Part shown: positions 14,170-21,525 of the stretch, piece by piece
Layout: every line of letters begins with the position of its first letter
Position numbering within the stretch: position 1 is the stretch's first letter
Source of the DNA: Pseudomonadota bacterium
Lineage (GTDB): Bacteria; Pseudomonadota; Gammaproteobacteria; Burkholderiales; Burkholderiaceae_B
Length of the DNA: 23,495 nt
NCBI GenBank assembly: GCA_023427085.1
Contig: JAEZBO010000060.1
Coordinates: forward strand, 1 to 23,495
Direction: 5' to 3'
Translations under genes and position numbers: made by a program
The notes under the pieces: generated by a model
What the model was told of the DNA's origin: nothing
The model's input: the letters and a program-made list of their open reading frames with translations, nothing else
Databases searched by the model: none

Positions 14170-15156
14170 CTATTCGGGCCGCACGCCGGCGGTCTTGGCG
14201 ACGTCGCGCCACTTGGCGATGTCTTCCTGCATGGTCTGTGCCAGCGCCTCCGGGCCGGTGCCGGCGGCGGTGATGCCCTGCTTGAGCAGCAGCGCCTTCA
14301 TGGCCGGCTCCTGGATGGCCTCGTCGAAGGCCTGGGCGATGCGTGCCTGCAAGGCCGCATCCATGTTGGGCGGCGCGTACAGCGCGAACCAGATGATGGC
14401 CTCGAATTCGGGGATGCCCGACTCGTGCACGGTCGGCACGTCCGGCAGCAGCGGCGAGCGCTCCTTGGACGTGACCGCCAGCGCTTTCAGGCGGCCGGCC
14501 TTGAGCGGTTCGAGCGAGGTCATGATGACGTCGAGCATCATGTCGACGTGGCCGCCCAGCACGTCGATCAGCGCCGGGCCCGAGCCGCGGTAGGGCACGT
14601 GGTTCATCTGGATGCCGGCCTCGGCGCCGAAATAGGCGCCGGCTAGGTGGCTCGACGAACCGGTGCCGGCCGACGCATACGAGATCTCGCCGGGCTTGGA
14701 CTTGGCCAGCGCGATGAACTGCGCCAGGTCGTTCACGCCCAGTTCGGGCCGCACCACGATCAGGTCGGGGATGGTGCCGATGGTGGTCAGCGGCGTGAAA
14801 CCCTTGACGATGTCGTAGGGCAGGTTGGCCGTGACGCTGGGCGCAATCGCATGGCTGGTGACGGTGCCCAGCAGCAGCGTGTAGCCGTCGGCCGGCTGGC
14901 GGTGCACGTACGAGGCGCCGATCACGCCGGCCGCGCCGGCGCGGTTCTCGACGATGACGTTGCCGCCGATCTTCTTGCTGACCGCATCGGCCAATTGGCG
15001 TGCGACCAGGTCGGTCGAGCCGCCGTTGGCGTAAGGCACGATGAGCTGCACCGGCCGCGACGGCCAGTTGTCGGCGGCCTGCGCCGCCGGCATGGCGGCC
15101 CATAGCGGCGCGCAGAGCGCCAGTGCGCCGGCACTGAACTTGCTGATGAACGACAT
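14170..15156 (-). CDS. Bug/TctC-family tripartite tricarboxylate-type substrate-binding protein
   Basis: A 328-residue periplasmic protein. The signal peptide MSFISKFSAGALALCAPLWAAMPAAQA probably ends after Ala27. The mature protein begins NWPSRPVQLIVPYANGGSTDLVARQLADAVSKKIGG, the canonical Bug opening, followed by VIVENRAGAAGVIGASYVHRQPADGYTLLLGT. The start at 15156 is supported by AGGGGAAAAC ahead of it, in preference to an ATG ten codons upstream. No TctA or TctB membrane genes are present. This is usual for the many orphan Bug genes of Bordetella-like bacteria, which may use distant membrane parts or act as sensors. As first gene of the dehydrogenase operon it likely binds that enzyme's substrate or a related acid. 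Confidence 0.95.
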   Translation of the reverse strand: MSFISKFSAGALALCAPLWAAMPAAQAADNWPSRPVQLIVPYANGGSTDLVARQLADAVSKKIGGNVIVENRAGAAGVIGASYVHRQPADGYTLLLGTVTSHAIAPSVTANLPYDIVKGFTPLTTIGTIPDLIVVRPELGVNDLAQFIALAKSKPGEISYASAGTGSSSHLAGAYFGAEAGIQMNHVPYRGSGPALIDVLGGHVDMMLDVIMTSLEPLKAGRLKALAVTSKERSPLLPDVPTVHESGIPEFEAIIWFALYAPPNMDAALQARIAQAFDEAIQEPAMKALLLKQGITAAGTGPEALAQTMQEDIAKWRDVAKTAGVRPE

Positions 15157-15206
15157 GTTTTCCCCTAGGTTTTGATCTCCCTCCATGCATGGGGGAGTGT
15201 GCTTAA

Positions 15207-15235
15207 ATATTAGGTACGGTGCCCGAGAGCGTCGA
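15207..15235 (-). promoter_or_regulatory. Predicted promoter of the Bug-dehydrogenase operon
   Basis: On the minus strand TCGACG (15235-15230) and TAATAT (15212-15207) are separated by 17 bases, each matching the sigma-70 consensus at four of six positions. The inferred start near 15200 leaves a leader of about 45 bases with a short palindrome (15183-15192) just upstream of the ribosome-binding site. The LysR-type palindrome lies 12 bases upstream of the -35, a normal activator site. Confidence 0.45.
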
Positions 15236-15261
15236 CAGGGTGAAACTTATAGGCCTATAAA
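15232..15261 (+). promoter_or_regulatory. Predicted lysR promoter, nearly leaderless
   Basis: TCGACA at 15232-15237 (five of six to the -35 consensus) and TATAAA at 15256-15261 are separated by 18 bases. The inferred start, around 15268, is only a few bases before the lysR ATG at 15271, and no Shine-Dalgarno sequence is present. The -35 overlaps the -35 of the opposing promoter on the other strand. Confidence 0.4.
15247..15260. promoter_or_regulatory. LysR-type binding palindrome TTATAGGCCTATAA
   Basis: This perfect 14-bp inverted repeat contains the T-N11-A spacing known for LysR-type regulators. It lies between the divergent lysR and Bug genes, overlaps the predicted lysR -10 and sits just upstream of the predicted operon -35. 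That geometry would allow autorepression of lysR together with activation of the operon. Confidence 0.6.
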
Positions 15262-15270
15262 TCGCACGCT

Positions 15271-16197
15271 ATGCGAGCCGCCGATCTGAATCTGCTGGTG
15301 CATTTCGATGCGCTGATGACCTGCCACAGCGTGTCCCAGGCAGGCGAGTTGCTGGGCATCAGCCAACCCGCCATGAGCTCTGCGCTCAGCCGCCTGCGGT
15401 ACCTGTTCGGCGACCCCTTGCTGCAGCGCCAGGGCAACCGCTGGGTGCCGACACCGCGCGCGCTCGAACTGCATCGCAGCTTCCAGCCTTTCCTGGCCAC
15501 CTGGCGCCGCAGCACCTCGCCCGAGGCCGGCTTCGATCCGGCCACCGCCGACCGCGTGTTCAACGTCTGTGCCAGCGACTACCTGCAACTGGCGGTGCTG
15601 CCGCGCGTGCTGCCGGCGATCAAGGCGCAGGGGCCGGGCGTCGGCATCCGCTGCCTGCCGCCCAAGCTCAGCGGCGCGCCCGAGATGCTGGCCGAGAACT
15701 ACGTCGAGCTCTACATCGGCCACTATCCCAATCCGCCCGACAACCTGCGCGCGCGCTTCCTGTTCGAGGAAGCCTGTACCTGCCTGGTGCGCCACGACCA
15801 TCCGGCGCTGGCGCGCGCCTGGAACCTCGACACCTATCTGCAGTACGGCCATATCAACGCCTCGGGTTACGCCAACTATTTCAATGCGCAGGTCGATGCC
15901 GCGCTGCGCGCGCAGGGCCTGCAGCGCACGGTCTCGGTGCAGCTGAGCAGCTACATGGCCACGCCCTTCGTGGTGGCGCAGACCGACCTGATCGCCACCT
16001 TGCCGCTGAGCGTGGCGCGCCAGCTGCAGCAGGTCACCGGCACCGAACTGCTGCCGGCGCCGCTGCCGCTGCCGCCGCTGAGCGTGTCGCTGTACTGGCA
16101 CGAGCGGTATCAAAGCGACGACGGCCATGCCTGGTTGCGCCAGCGCATCATGGATCAGGCCTTCGACGCCAGCGCGCGGTCGGCCAGCTCGCCGTAG
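15271..16197 (+). CDS. LysR-family transcriptional regulator
   Basis: A 308-residue regulator beginning MRAADLNLLVHFDALMTCHSVSQAGELLGISQPAMSSALSRLRYLFGDPLLQR. This is a standard winged helix-turn-helix (residues 5-62) with the NodD/PcaQ-like DLNLL-FDAL opening. The remainder forms the LysR substrate-binding domain (about 90-295). It is divergent from the Bug-dehydrogenase operon, with a LysR-type palindrome between, and is therefore its most likely regulator. Its 3' end overlaps hyuB on the opposite strand by 43 bases, so it may also be affected by hyuAB transcription. The effector is unknown but may be the operon's substrate. Confidence 0.93.
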   Translation: MRAADLNLLVHFDALMTCHSVSQAGELLGISQPAMSSALSRLRYLFGDPLLQRQGNRWVPTPRALELHRSFQPFLATWRRSTSPEAGFDPATADRVFNVCASDYLQLAVLPRVLPAIKAQGPGVGIRCLPPKLSGAPEMLAENYVELYIGHYPNPPDNLRARFLFEEACTCLVRHDHPALARAWNLDTYLQYGHINASGYANYFNAQVDAALRAQGLQRTVSVQLSSYMATPFVVAQTDLIATLPLSVARQLQQVTGTELLPAPLPLPPLSVSLYWHERYQSDDGHAWLRQRIMDQAFDASARSASSP

Positions 16198-17873
16198 GCC
16201 TGGCGCGCCGCGGCGACGCTGACGCGCTCGTCGCGCAGGTCCTCGCCCAGCGCCGCGAGCGTGCGCTCGGCCGGCTCGCCGAAGCCGCCGGCGCCCGAGG
16301 TCTCGAGCCGGACGCTGTCGCCGCGCGCCATGCGCAGGCCGGCGGTCTTGGACGACAGCTCGAGCTCCTGGCCGTCGGCGCGCCGGTGCAGCAGCCTGGC
16401 CTGGCGGCCGTCGCCGCCGCCGAGCACACCGGTGGCGCGGCCGGTCACGTGGTTGTCCGAGCGCGCCGAGAACACGATGCCGTCGGCCAGTGCGCTGACC
16501 TCGCGCGCCACCGCCATGCCGCCGCGCTGGCGGCCGACGCCGCCCGAATCCGGCACCAGCGCGTAACGTTCGACACGCAGCGGATATTCGTTCTCGAGCG
16601 CCTCGACCGGCAGGTTCGAGGAGTTGGTCATGTGCACGTGCACGCCGTCCATGCCGTCCATGTCGTCGCGCGCGCCCGAGCCGCCGGCCACCGTCTCGAG
16701 GTAGACGAAGTCGCCCGGCCGATGGGCCAGCCGGCCCGAGAACACGATGGCCGGGCAGACGTCGTTGCCCGAGGCCATGATGCGTGATTGCGGCAGCGCC
16801 TCGCGGAAGGCGCCGAAGATCGCGCCGGCCACCTTCTGTGCCGTCAGCGAGCGCGCGCCGACCGCGGCCGGGGCGTCGGGATTGACGATGGTGCCGCGCG
16901 GCGCCACGATGTCCAGCGGTTCGAACAGGCCGGCGTTGGCGGCCAGCTCCGGATCGAGCAGTGCCTTGACCGCGTAGTAGACGCAGGCCTTGAGCGCGCT
17001 TTCGGGCAGGTTCATCGCGCCACGGGCCTGCGCGCCGCTGCCCGAGAAATCGAAATGCAGCCGCGAGCCCACGACCGTCACGGCGACCTTCAGGGCCACC
17101 GGCTCGCCGCCGCCCAGGCCGTCGTCGTCCATCATGTGCACGAACGAATAGGTGCCCGGCCTGAGTTCGGCGATGCGGCGCTCGAGCCGCCCGCGGGTGT
17201 ACTGGATCAGGTCCTCGACCGCGGTCAGCGCCCGCTCCACGCCCATCTGCGCCAGCAGGCCCTGCACCGCGGCGGCGCCACGCTGGTTGGTGGCGACCTG
17301 CACCTTCAGGTCGAGCCAGCGTTCTTCCGGATCGCGGGTGTTGCCGCAGATCAGCCGCAGCAGGTCTTCCTGGATCTGGCCGCGGCGCGCGATGCGCACC
17401 ACCGGGATGCGGATGCCTTCCTCGAACACGCTGCGCAGCCCGCCGGCGATCGAGCCCGGCACCGAGCCGCCGACGTCGGCGTGGTGGCCGACGTTGGCGG
17501 TGAAGAACACCAGCCGGCCGTCATGGAACACCGGCGTGACGATGTTGATGTCGGGCAGGTGGCTGCCACCGGCCAGGTAGGGATCGTTGCTGATGAAGGC
17601 GTCGCCGGCCTCGATCTGCGCGCTCGGGTACTGCTCGAGCACGGCCTGCATCGCGCCGTTGAGTGAGCCCAGGTGCAGCGGGATCTGCGTGCCCTGCGCC
17701 ACCAGCCGGCCGGCGGCGTCGAACAGCGCCACCGAGCAGTCCTTGCGTTCCTTGATGTTGGTCGAGAACGACGAGCGCACCAGCGTGTTGTTCATGTCCT
17801 CGGTGATCGAGAGCAGGCGGTTCACGAAGACCTCCATCTCGATGGGGTCGCGCAGCGTGGCAGTCTGGGTCAT
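16155..17873 (-). CDS. hyuB: Hydantoinase B / 5-oxoprolinase-type subunit HyuB
   Basis: A 572-residue protein of the Hydantoinase_B family. It begins TQTATLRDPIEMEVFVNRLLSITEDMNNTLVRSSFSTNIKERKDCSVALFDAAGRLVAQG, the family opening, then GDAFISNDPYLAGGSHLPDINIVTPVFHDGRLVFFTANVGHHADVGG with conserved Asp/His residues likely to bind metal. MNLPESALKACVYYAVKALLDPEL and a Gly-rich C-terminal GAGGFGEPAER complete the pattern. With HyuA it forms ATP-dependent cyclic-amide hydrolases (hydantoin, N-methylhydantoin, 5-oxoproline, caprolactam) or, in relatives, carboxylases. I chose start 17873 because AGGAAA precedes it. An ATG at 17909 overlapping the hyuA stop (ATGA) would add 12 residues and is also possible. 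The gene ends inside the convergent lysR gene. Confidence 0.92.
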   Translation of the reverse strand: MTQTATLRDPIEMEVFVNRLLSITEDMNNTLVRSSFSTNIKERKDCSVALFDAAGRLVAQGTQIPLHLGSLNGAMQAVLEQYPSAQIEAGDAFISNDPYLAGGSHLPDINIVTPVFHDGRLVFFTANVGHHADVGGSVPGSIAGGLRSVFEEGIRIPVVRIARRGQIQEDLLRLICGNTRDPEERWLDLKVQVATNQRGAAAVQGLLAQMGVERALTAVEDLIQYTRGRLERRIAELRPGTYSFVHMMDDDGLGGGEPVALKVAVTVVGSRLHFDFSGSGAQARGAMNLPESALKACVYYAVKALLDPELAANAGLFEPLDIVAPRGTIVNPDAPAAVGARSLTAQKVAGAIFGAFREALPQSRIMASGNDVCPAIVFSGRLAHRPGDFVYLETVAGGSGARDDMDGMDGVHVHMTNSSNLPVEALENEYPLRVERYALVPDSGGVGRQRGGMAVAREVSALADGIVFSARSDNHVTGRATGVLGGGDGRQARLLHRRADGQELELSSKTAGLRMARGDSVRLETSGAGGFGEPAERTLAALGEDLRDERVSVAAARQAYGELADRALASKA

Positions 17874-17905
17874 GGTCTGGGTTTCCTGATGTTGGGGCGC
17901 GGGCG

Positions 17906-19939
17906 TCATACGCGCACCACGATGTTGCCGAAGTCGTCCACGCGGGCGGACTGGCCCGGGCCGATGACGGTGGTCGAGCTCATTTCCTCGAACACCACCG
18001 GGCCGTCGAAGCTGGCGCCGGCGCCGAGCTGGTCGCGGTCGTAGACGTCGACCTCGTGCCAGCCCAGCGTCTCGCCGAAATGGATGCGGCGGCGCGACAC
18101 CGGCGCCGGCAACGGGCGCTGCGCCAGCTTGGCCAGCGGCGCCTTGTTGACGCGGCCGATGGCCTTGACGCGGCAGTTGATGATCTCGATCGCGCGGTCC
18201 GGCACGTCGTAGCCGTATTCGCGCTGGTGGGCCTGCGAGAAGCCGGCGCAGAACTGGTCGAAACGCGCGGTCTCGCCAGGCGGCACCGCCACCTGCACCT
18301 CGAAGTTCTGACCGACGTAGCGGGCGTCGATCACCACCTCGTAGTCGCGCTGCCCGCTGTCGACGCCTTCCTGCTGCAGCCAGGCATCGGCTTCGCCGCG
18401 CAGGCGCTCCAGCCGCGCCAGCACGCGTGGCCAGTCGTCCTGCTTGATGATCGAGATCTCGCTTTCGACGAAGTCGAAGGACACGTCGGTCAGCAGGATG
18501 CCGCGCGCGCACAGCGTGCCCGGCTCCTGCGGGATGATGACGGTGGGGATGCCGCATTCGCGCGCCACGTCGATGGCGTGCAGCGGGCCGGCGCCGCCAA
18601 ACGCGCACAGCGCGAACTGCGACAGTTCGTGGCCGCGTTCGGTCGAGACCGAGCGGATCGCCCGCGCCATGTTGGCGTTGGCGATGCGGATGATGCCCTC
18701 GGCGGCGGCTTCGTGGCTCAGGCCCAGCGGCGCGGCGATGCGCTGGCCGATCACCTCGCGGGCGGCCGCCGCGTCGACCGGCATGCGGCCCTTGAGCAGA
18801 ACGTCGGGATTGAGGCGCTGCAGCGTGAACATCGCATCGGTGATGGTCGGCTCGGTGCCGCCGCGCGAATAACCGACCGGGCCGGGCACCGCGCCGGCGC
18901 TGTGCGGGCCGACCTTGAGCGAACCGGCTTCGTCGATCCAGGCGATGCTGCCGCCGCCGGCGCCGATCACGTGGATGTCGACCATCGGCGTCTTGACCGG
19001 ATAGCCGGCCACCGAACGGCTCGACGTGAAGGCCGGCCGGCCGTCCAGGATCAGCGAGACGTCGGTGCTGGTGCCGCCGACGTCGAAGGTGACGATGTTC
19101 GGGAAACCGGCGATGCGGCCCAGCGCCGCGGTGCCGACCACGCCGGCGGCCGGGCCCGACAGGCAGGTGCGCACCGGAAACTGGCGCACCGTCTGCACCG
19201 ACATCAGGCCACCGTTCGAGTGGATGGTGTGCGGCTCGTGGCTGATGCCGGCGTCGGCCACGCGTTCGAGGAAGCGTTGCAGATAGCGCGCCATGCGCGG
19301 GCCGACCGCCGCGTTCAGCGTGGTGGTCGAGAGCCGTTCGAACTCGCGGAACTCCGGCAGCACGTCGCTGGACAGGCTGATGTAGGCCTCGGGCAGGATT
19401 TCCTGCACGATCTCGCGGGCGCGCCGCTCGTGGTCCGGATTGCGGTAGGCATGCAGGAAGCAGATCGCCACCGCCTGCACGCCGGCCTCGCGCAGCACCT
19501 GCGCGGCCTGGCGCACCGCCGCCTCGTCCAGCGCCACCACCACCTCGCCCTGCGCCGAGATGCGCTCGGGCACCTCCTGGCGCCAGGCTCGCCGCACCAG
19601 CGGCGTCGGCCGCGTCACGCTGTAGTCGTACAGGTGCGGGCGCACCTGGCGGGCGATTTCCAGCACGTCGCGAAAGCCCTGCGTGGTGATCAGGCCGCAG
19701 GGCGCGACCTTGCGTTCGATGATCAGGTTGGTGGCGACCGTGGTGCCGTGACCGATGTGTTCGATCTCTTGCGGCTGCAGCCCGTGCCGCTCCATCAGGC
19801 CGGTGATGCCCTGGTGGATCGCCTCGGACGGGTCGTGCGGCGTGGACGGCACCTTGAAGAAGGCGACCTCGCCGTTGCCGCTGTTGACCAAGGTGAAGTC
19901 GGTGAAGGTGCCGCCGACATCGATGCCGATTCTGTACAT
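17906..19939 (-). CDS. hyuA: Hydantoinase A / 5-oxoprolinase-type ATP-binding subunit HyuA
   Basis: A 677-residue protein beginning MYRIGIDVGGTFTDFTLVNSGNG, the phosphate-1 loop of the ASKHA ATPase fold (residues 5-14). The order is Hydant_A_N, Hydantoinase_A with IVTFDVGGTSTDVSLILDGRP and IGAGGGSIAWIDEAGSLKVGPHSAGAVPGPVGYSRGGTEPTITDA, and the C-terminal domain ending SSTTVIGPGQSARVDDFGNIVVRV. The length is normal. It should phosphorylate the amide oxygen so that HyuB can hydrolyse the ring. Start 19939 has AAGGA correctly placed. An in-frame ATG at 19966 adds nine residues but lies inside the loop of an inverted repeat. Which cyclic amide is opened cannot be told from the sequence. Confidence 0.93.
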   Translation of the reverse strand: MYRIGIDVGGTFTDFTLVNSGNGEVAFFKVPSTPHDPSEAIHQGITGLMERHGLQPQEIEHIGHGTTVATNLIIERKVAPCGLITTQGFRDVLEIARQVRPHLYDYSVTRPTPLVRRAWRQEVPERISAQGEVVVALDEAAVRQAAQVLREAGVQAVAICFLHAYRNPDHERRAREIVQEILPEAYISLSSDVLPEFREFERLSTTTLNAAVGPRMARYLQRFLERVADAGISHEPHTIHSNGGLMSVQTVRQFPVRTCLSGPAAGVVGTAALGRIAGFPNIVTFDVGGTSTDVSLILDGRPAFTSSRSVAGYPVKTPMVDIHVIGAGGGSIAWIDEAGSLKVGPHSAGAVPGPVGYSRGGTEPTITDAMFTLQRLNPDVLLKGRMPVDAAAAREVIGQRIAAPLGLSHEAAAEGIIRIANANMARAIRSVSTERGHELSQFALCAFGGAGPLHAIDVARECGIPTVIIPQEPGTLCARGILLTDVSFDFVESEISIIKQDDWPRVLARLERLRGEADAWLQQEGVDSGQRDYEVVIDARYVGQNFEVQVAVPPGETARFDQFCAGFSQAHQREYGYDVPDRAIEIINCRVKAIGRVNKAPLAKLAQRPLPAPVSRRRIHFGETLGWHEVDVYDRDQLGAGASFDGPVVFEEMSSTTVIGPGQSARVDDFGNIVVRV

Positions 19940-19944
19940 GATCT

Positions 19945-19978
19945 GAGTCCTTGCTACTGCCCGCATGAAGAAGGACTC
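19945..19978 (-). promoter_or_regulatory. Inverted repeat that includes the hyuA ribosome-binding site
   Basis: GAGTCCTT and AAGGACTC form perfect 8-base arms separated by 18 bases. On the hyuA transcript the downstream arm carries the AAGGA Shine-Dalgarno sequence, five bases before the ATG, so folding would mask it. The same symmetry could instead be an operator for a dimeric regulator. No other clear element is seen between hyuA and the diguanylate cyclase except an AT-rich patch near 20096-20126. Confidence 0.5.
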
Positions 19979-20095
19979 GATCGTAGGAGCGCACCGGGGC
20001 CGCGAGAATAGCTTGCGGTTTATGGCGTCATCGGCTGCGCTTATGGGCAGCGGACGACAGCTTGCCGCGACTCGGCCGAGTCAGCCCGTCCCCGG

Positions 20096-20126
20096 TTGTT
20101 TTTCAGTAAAAAATTCAACGTAAAAT
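20096..20126 (+). promoter_or_regulatory. Weak candidate promoter for the diguanylate cyclase gene
   Basis: TAAAAT at 20121-20126 is a good -10 hexamer in the only AT-rich patch of this 233-base gap. TTGTTT at 20096-20101 could serve as -35 but the 19-base spacing is long. The element points at the cyclase start at 20173. Confidence 0.3.
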
Positions 20127-20172
20127 TCTCGGCTGCGTCGGTGACCAGCCGGCGCACGCCCTGACATCCGGG

Positions 20173-21321
20173 ATGTACTTGGACCTCTTCACCCTCTATC
20201 TCCTAGTCATCGGCACGCTGCTGGCCAGCGCCGCCATGACGTACTGGGAACACCTGACCCATCCGACCCGCAGCCGGCCCTTGCGCAGCCTGGCGGCCGG
20301 CTTCGGCATGCTGGCGCTCGGCTGTACCGCGGCGATCTTTCGCCACGCGGTGCCGGGCGGCGTCGGCTCGGGCCTGGCCAACCTGGTCATCCTTGGCGGC
20401 TATCTGCTGGTGCTGGACGGCGCCGCGGCGCTCAGCGGCCGGCAGTACCGGCGCTTTTCGGTGGCGCTGCTGGGGCTTACCGCGGCGACCTGGCTGGTGG
20501 CCGGACCGCGCGGGCAGGAAGTGATGTGGAATTACGTCAGCGCCTTCCCGATCGGCGTGATCAGCGGCATGACCGCCTGGGTCATGCTGCGTGGCGAGGC
20601 CTGGCAGGCCTTGCAGGCGCGCCGCATCGTGGTCGTGGTGACCTGCCTGCACACCGTGCTGTATGCCAGCCGCGCGCTGGTGCTGCCGTGGCTGGTGGCC
20701 GAGTACGGCGCGCCGATGCAGGCGCTGGCCAGCAAGATCACCATCTATGTCGGCGTGCTGTATTCGGTGCTGCTGCCGATGGCGCTGCTCAAGCTGATCC
20801 GCGAGGAGGCGCACGGCCAGCTGCTGAAGGAATCGCAGACCGACTACCTGACGCGGCTGGGCAACCGCCGCTGGTTCTTCGAGGAGGGCGAGCGGCTGGT
20901 CGCGCAGGGCGCCGGCCGGCAGGCGCTGGCGGTGCTGGCCTTCGACCTGGACCAGTTCAAGGCCATCAACGATCGGCACGGCCACCAGACCGGCGATCAG
21001 GTGCTCAAGTCGTTCGCCGAGATCGCGCGCGGCGTGATGGGCGGCGAGGTCTTGCTGGCGCGCATCGGCGGCGAAGAGTTCGCTGCGCTGCTGACCGGCG
21101 AGGACGCGCGGCGCGCGCAGGCGCTGGGCGAGGAAATCGCGCGGCGCTTTCCGGTCGATAGCGTGGCGCAGGCGGGCATCGCCGGCCTGTCCCCCACGGT
21201 CAGCATCGGCCTGGCCACCGACTTCGAGCAAGTCCCCACGCTGGCTCAGGCGCTGGCGGCCGCCGACCAGGCGCTGTACCGGGCCAAGTCGCAAGGCGGC
21301 AACCGGCTCGAGATCGCCTGA
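20173..21321 (+). CDS. Membrane diguanylate cyclase (GGDEF, active-site GGEEF)
   Basis: A 382-residue protein. Seven hydrophobic segments fill residues 5-210, followed by a cytoplasmic GGDEF domain (about 217-382). The domain has the canonical TDYLTRLGNRRWF opening, the metal and substrate strand FDLDQFKAINDRHGHQTGD, and the active-site loop RIGGEEF (GGEEF at 299-303). The late SIGLAT and ADQALYRAKSQGGNR motifs are also intact. All residues expected for cyclic di-GMP synthesis are present. The RxxD inhibitory I-site expected just before the loop is replaced by GGEV, so product inhibition through that site is unlikely. The N-terminal membrane part resembles no sensor domain I can name. There is only a weak ribosome-binding site. 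Confidence 0.93.
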   Translation: MYLDLFTLYLLVIGTLLASAAMTYWEHLTHPTRSRPLRSLAAGFGMLALGCTAAIFRHAVPGGVGSGLANLVILGGYLLVLDGAAALSGRQYRRFSVALLGLTAATWLVAGPRGQEVMWNYVSAFPIGVISGMTAWVMLRGEAWQALQARRIVVVVTCLHTVLYASRALVLPWLVAEYGAPMQALASKITIYVGVLYSVLLPMALLKLIREEAHGQLLKESQTDYLTRLGNRRWFFEEGERLVAQGAGRQALAVLAFDLDQFKAINDRHGHQTGDQVLKSFAEIARGVMGGEVLLARIGGEEFAALLTGEDARRAQALGEEIARRFPVDSVAQAGIAGLSPTVSIGLATDFEQVPTLAQALAAADQALYRAKSQGGNRLEIA

Positions 21322-21354
21322 GCCGCCGCGGGCTGGCCGATGCCGCGCGGCGGC
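21322..21354 (+). terminator. GC-rich hairpin directly after the cyclase stop codon
   Basis: GCCGCCGCG (21322-21330) pairs perfectly with CGCGGCGGC (21346-21354) across a 15-base loop, starting at the base after the stop codon. No T-run follows, so it may act only as an mRNA 3' end stabiliser or an inefficient terminator. Confidence 0.35.
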
Positions 21355-21525
21355 GGCGCGACCCTCTGCTAACATGACCGGTTACGCCGGGGATGTGGCG
21401 GTTCGACCCCCGGCGCCGGCCCGCGCGCGGCGTCCGGCCCAGGCCGTCCGCCTTGCCGCGGCGGCTTTCGCTGCCGCCCGATGACGGGCGCTGGCGCTCC
21501 TTCAAACATCACTTCTTCTCTCGCG

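Noticed and set aside
12941..14593. A 550-codon plus-strand frame opposite the dehydrogenase genes
   Set aside because: The minus strand carries clear FAD and Cys motifs here; the plus frame has none and no ribosome-binding site.
16155..19994. A single 1279-codon minus-strand frame suggesting a HyuA-HyuB fusion
   Set aside because: Only its last 572-584 codons match HyuB. Upstream the frame is an Arg-rich shadow of hyuA, which is intact in another frame with its own start and stop.
18056..20011. A 651-codon plus-strand frame opposite hyuA
   Set aside because: Its composition is dominated by Arg, Ala, Asp, His and Gln with no recognisable motif, as expected for the antisense of a GC-rich gene.
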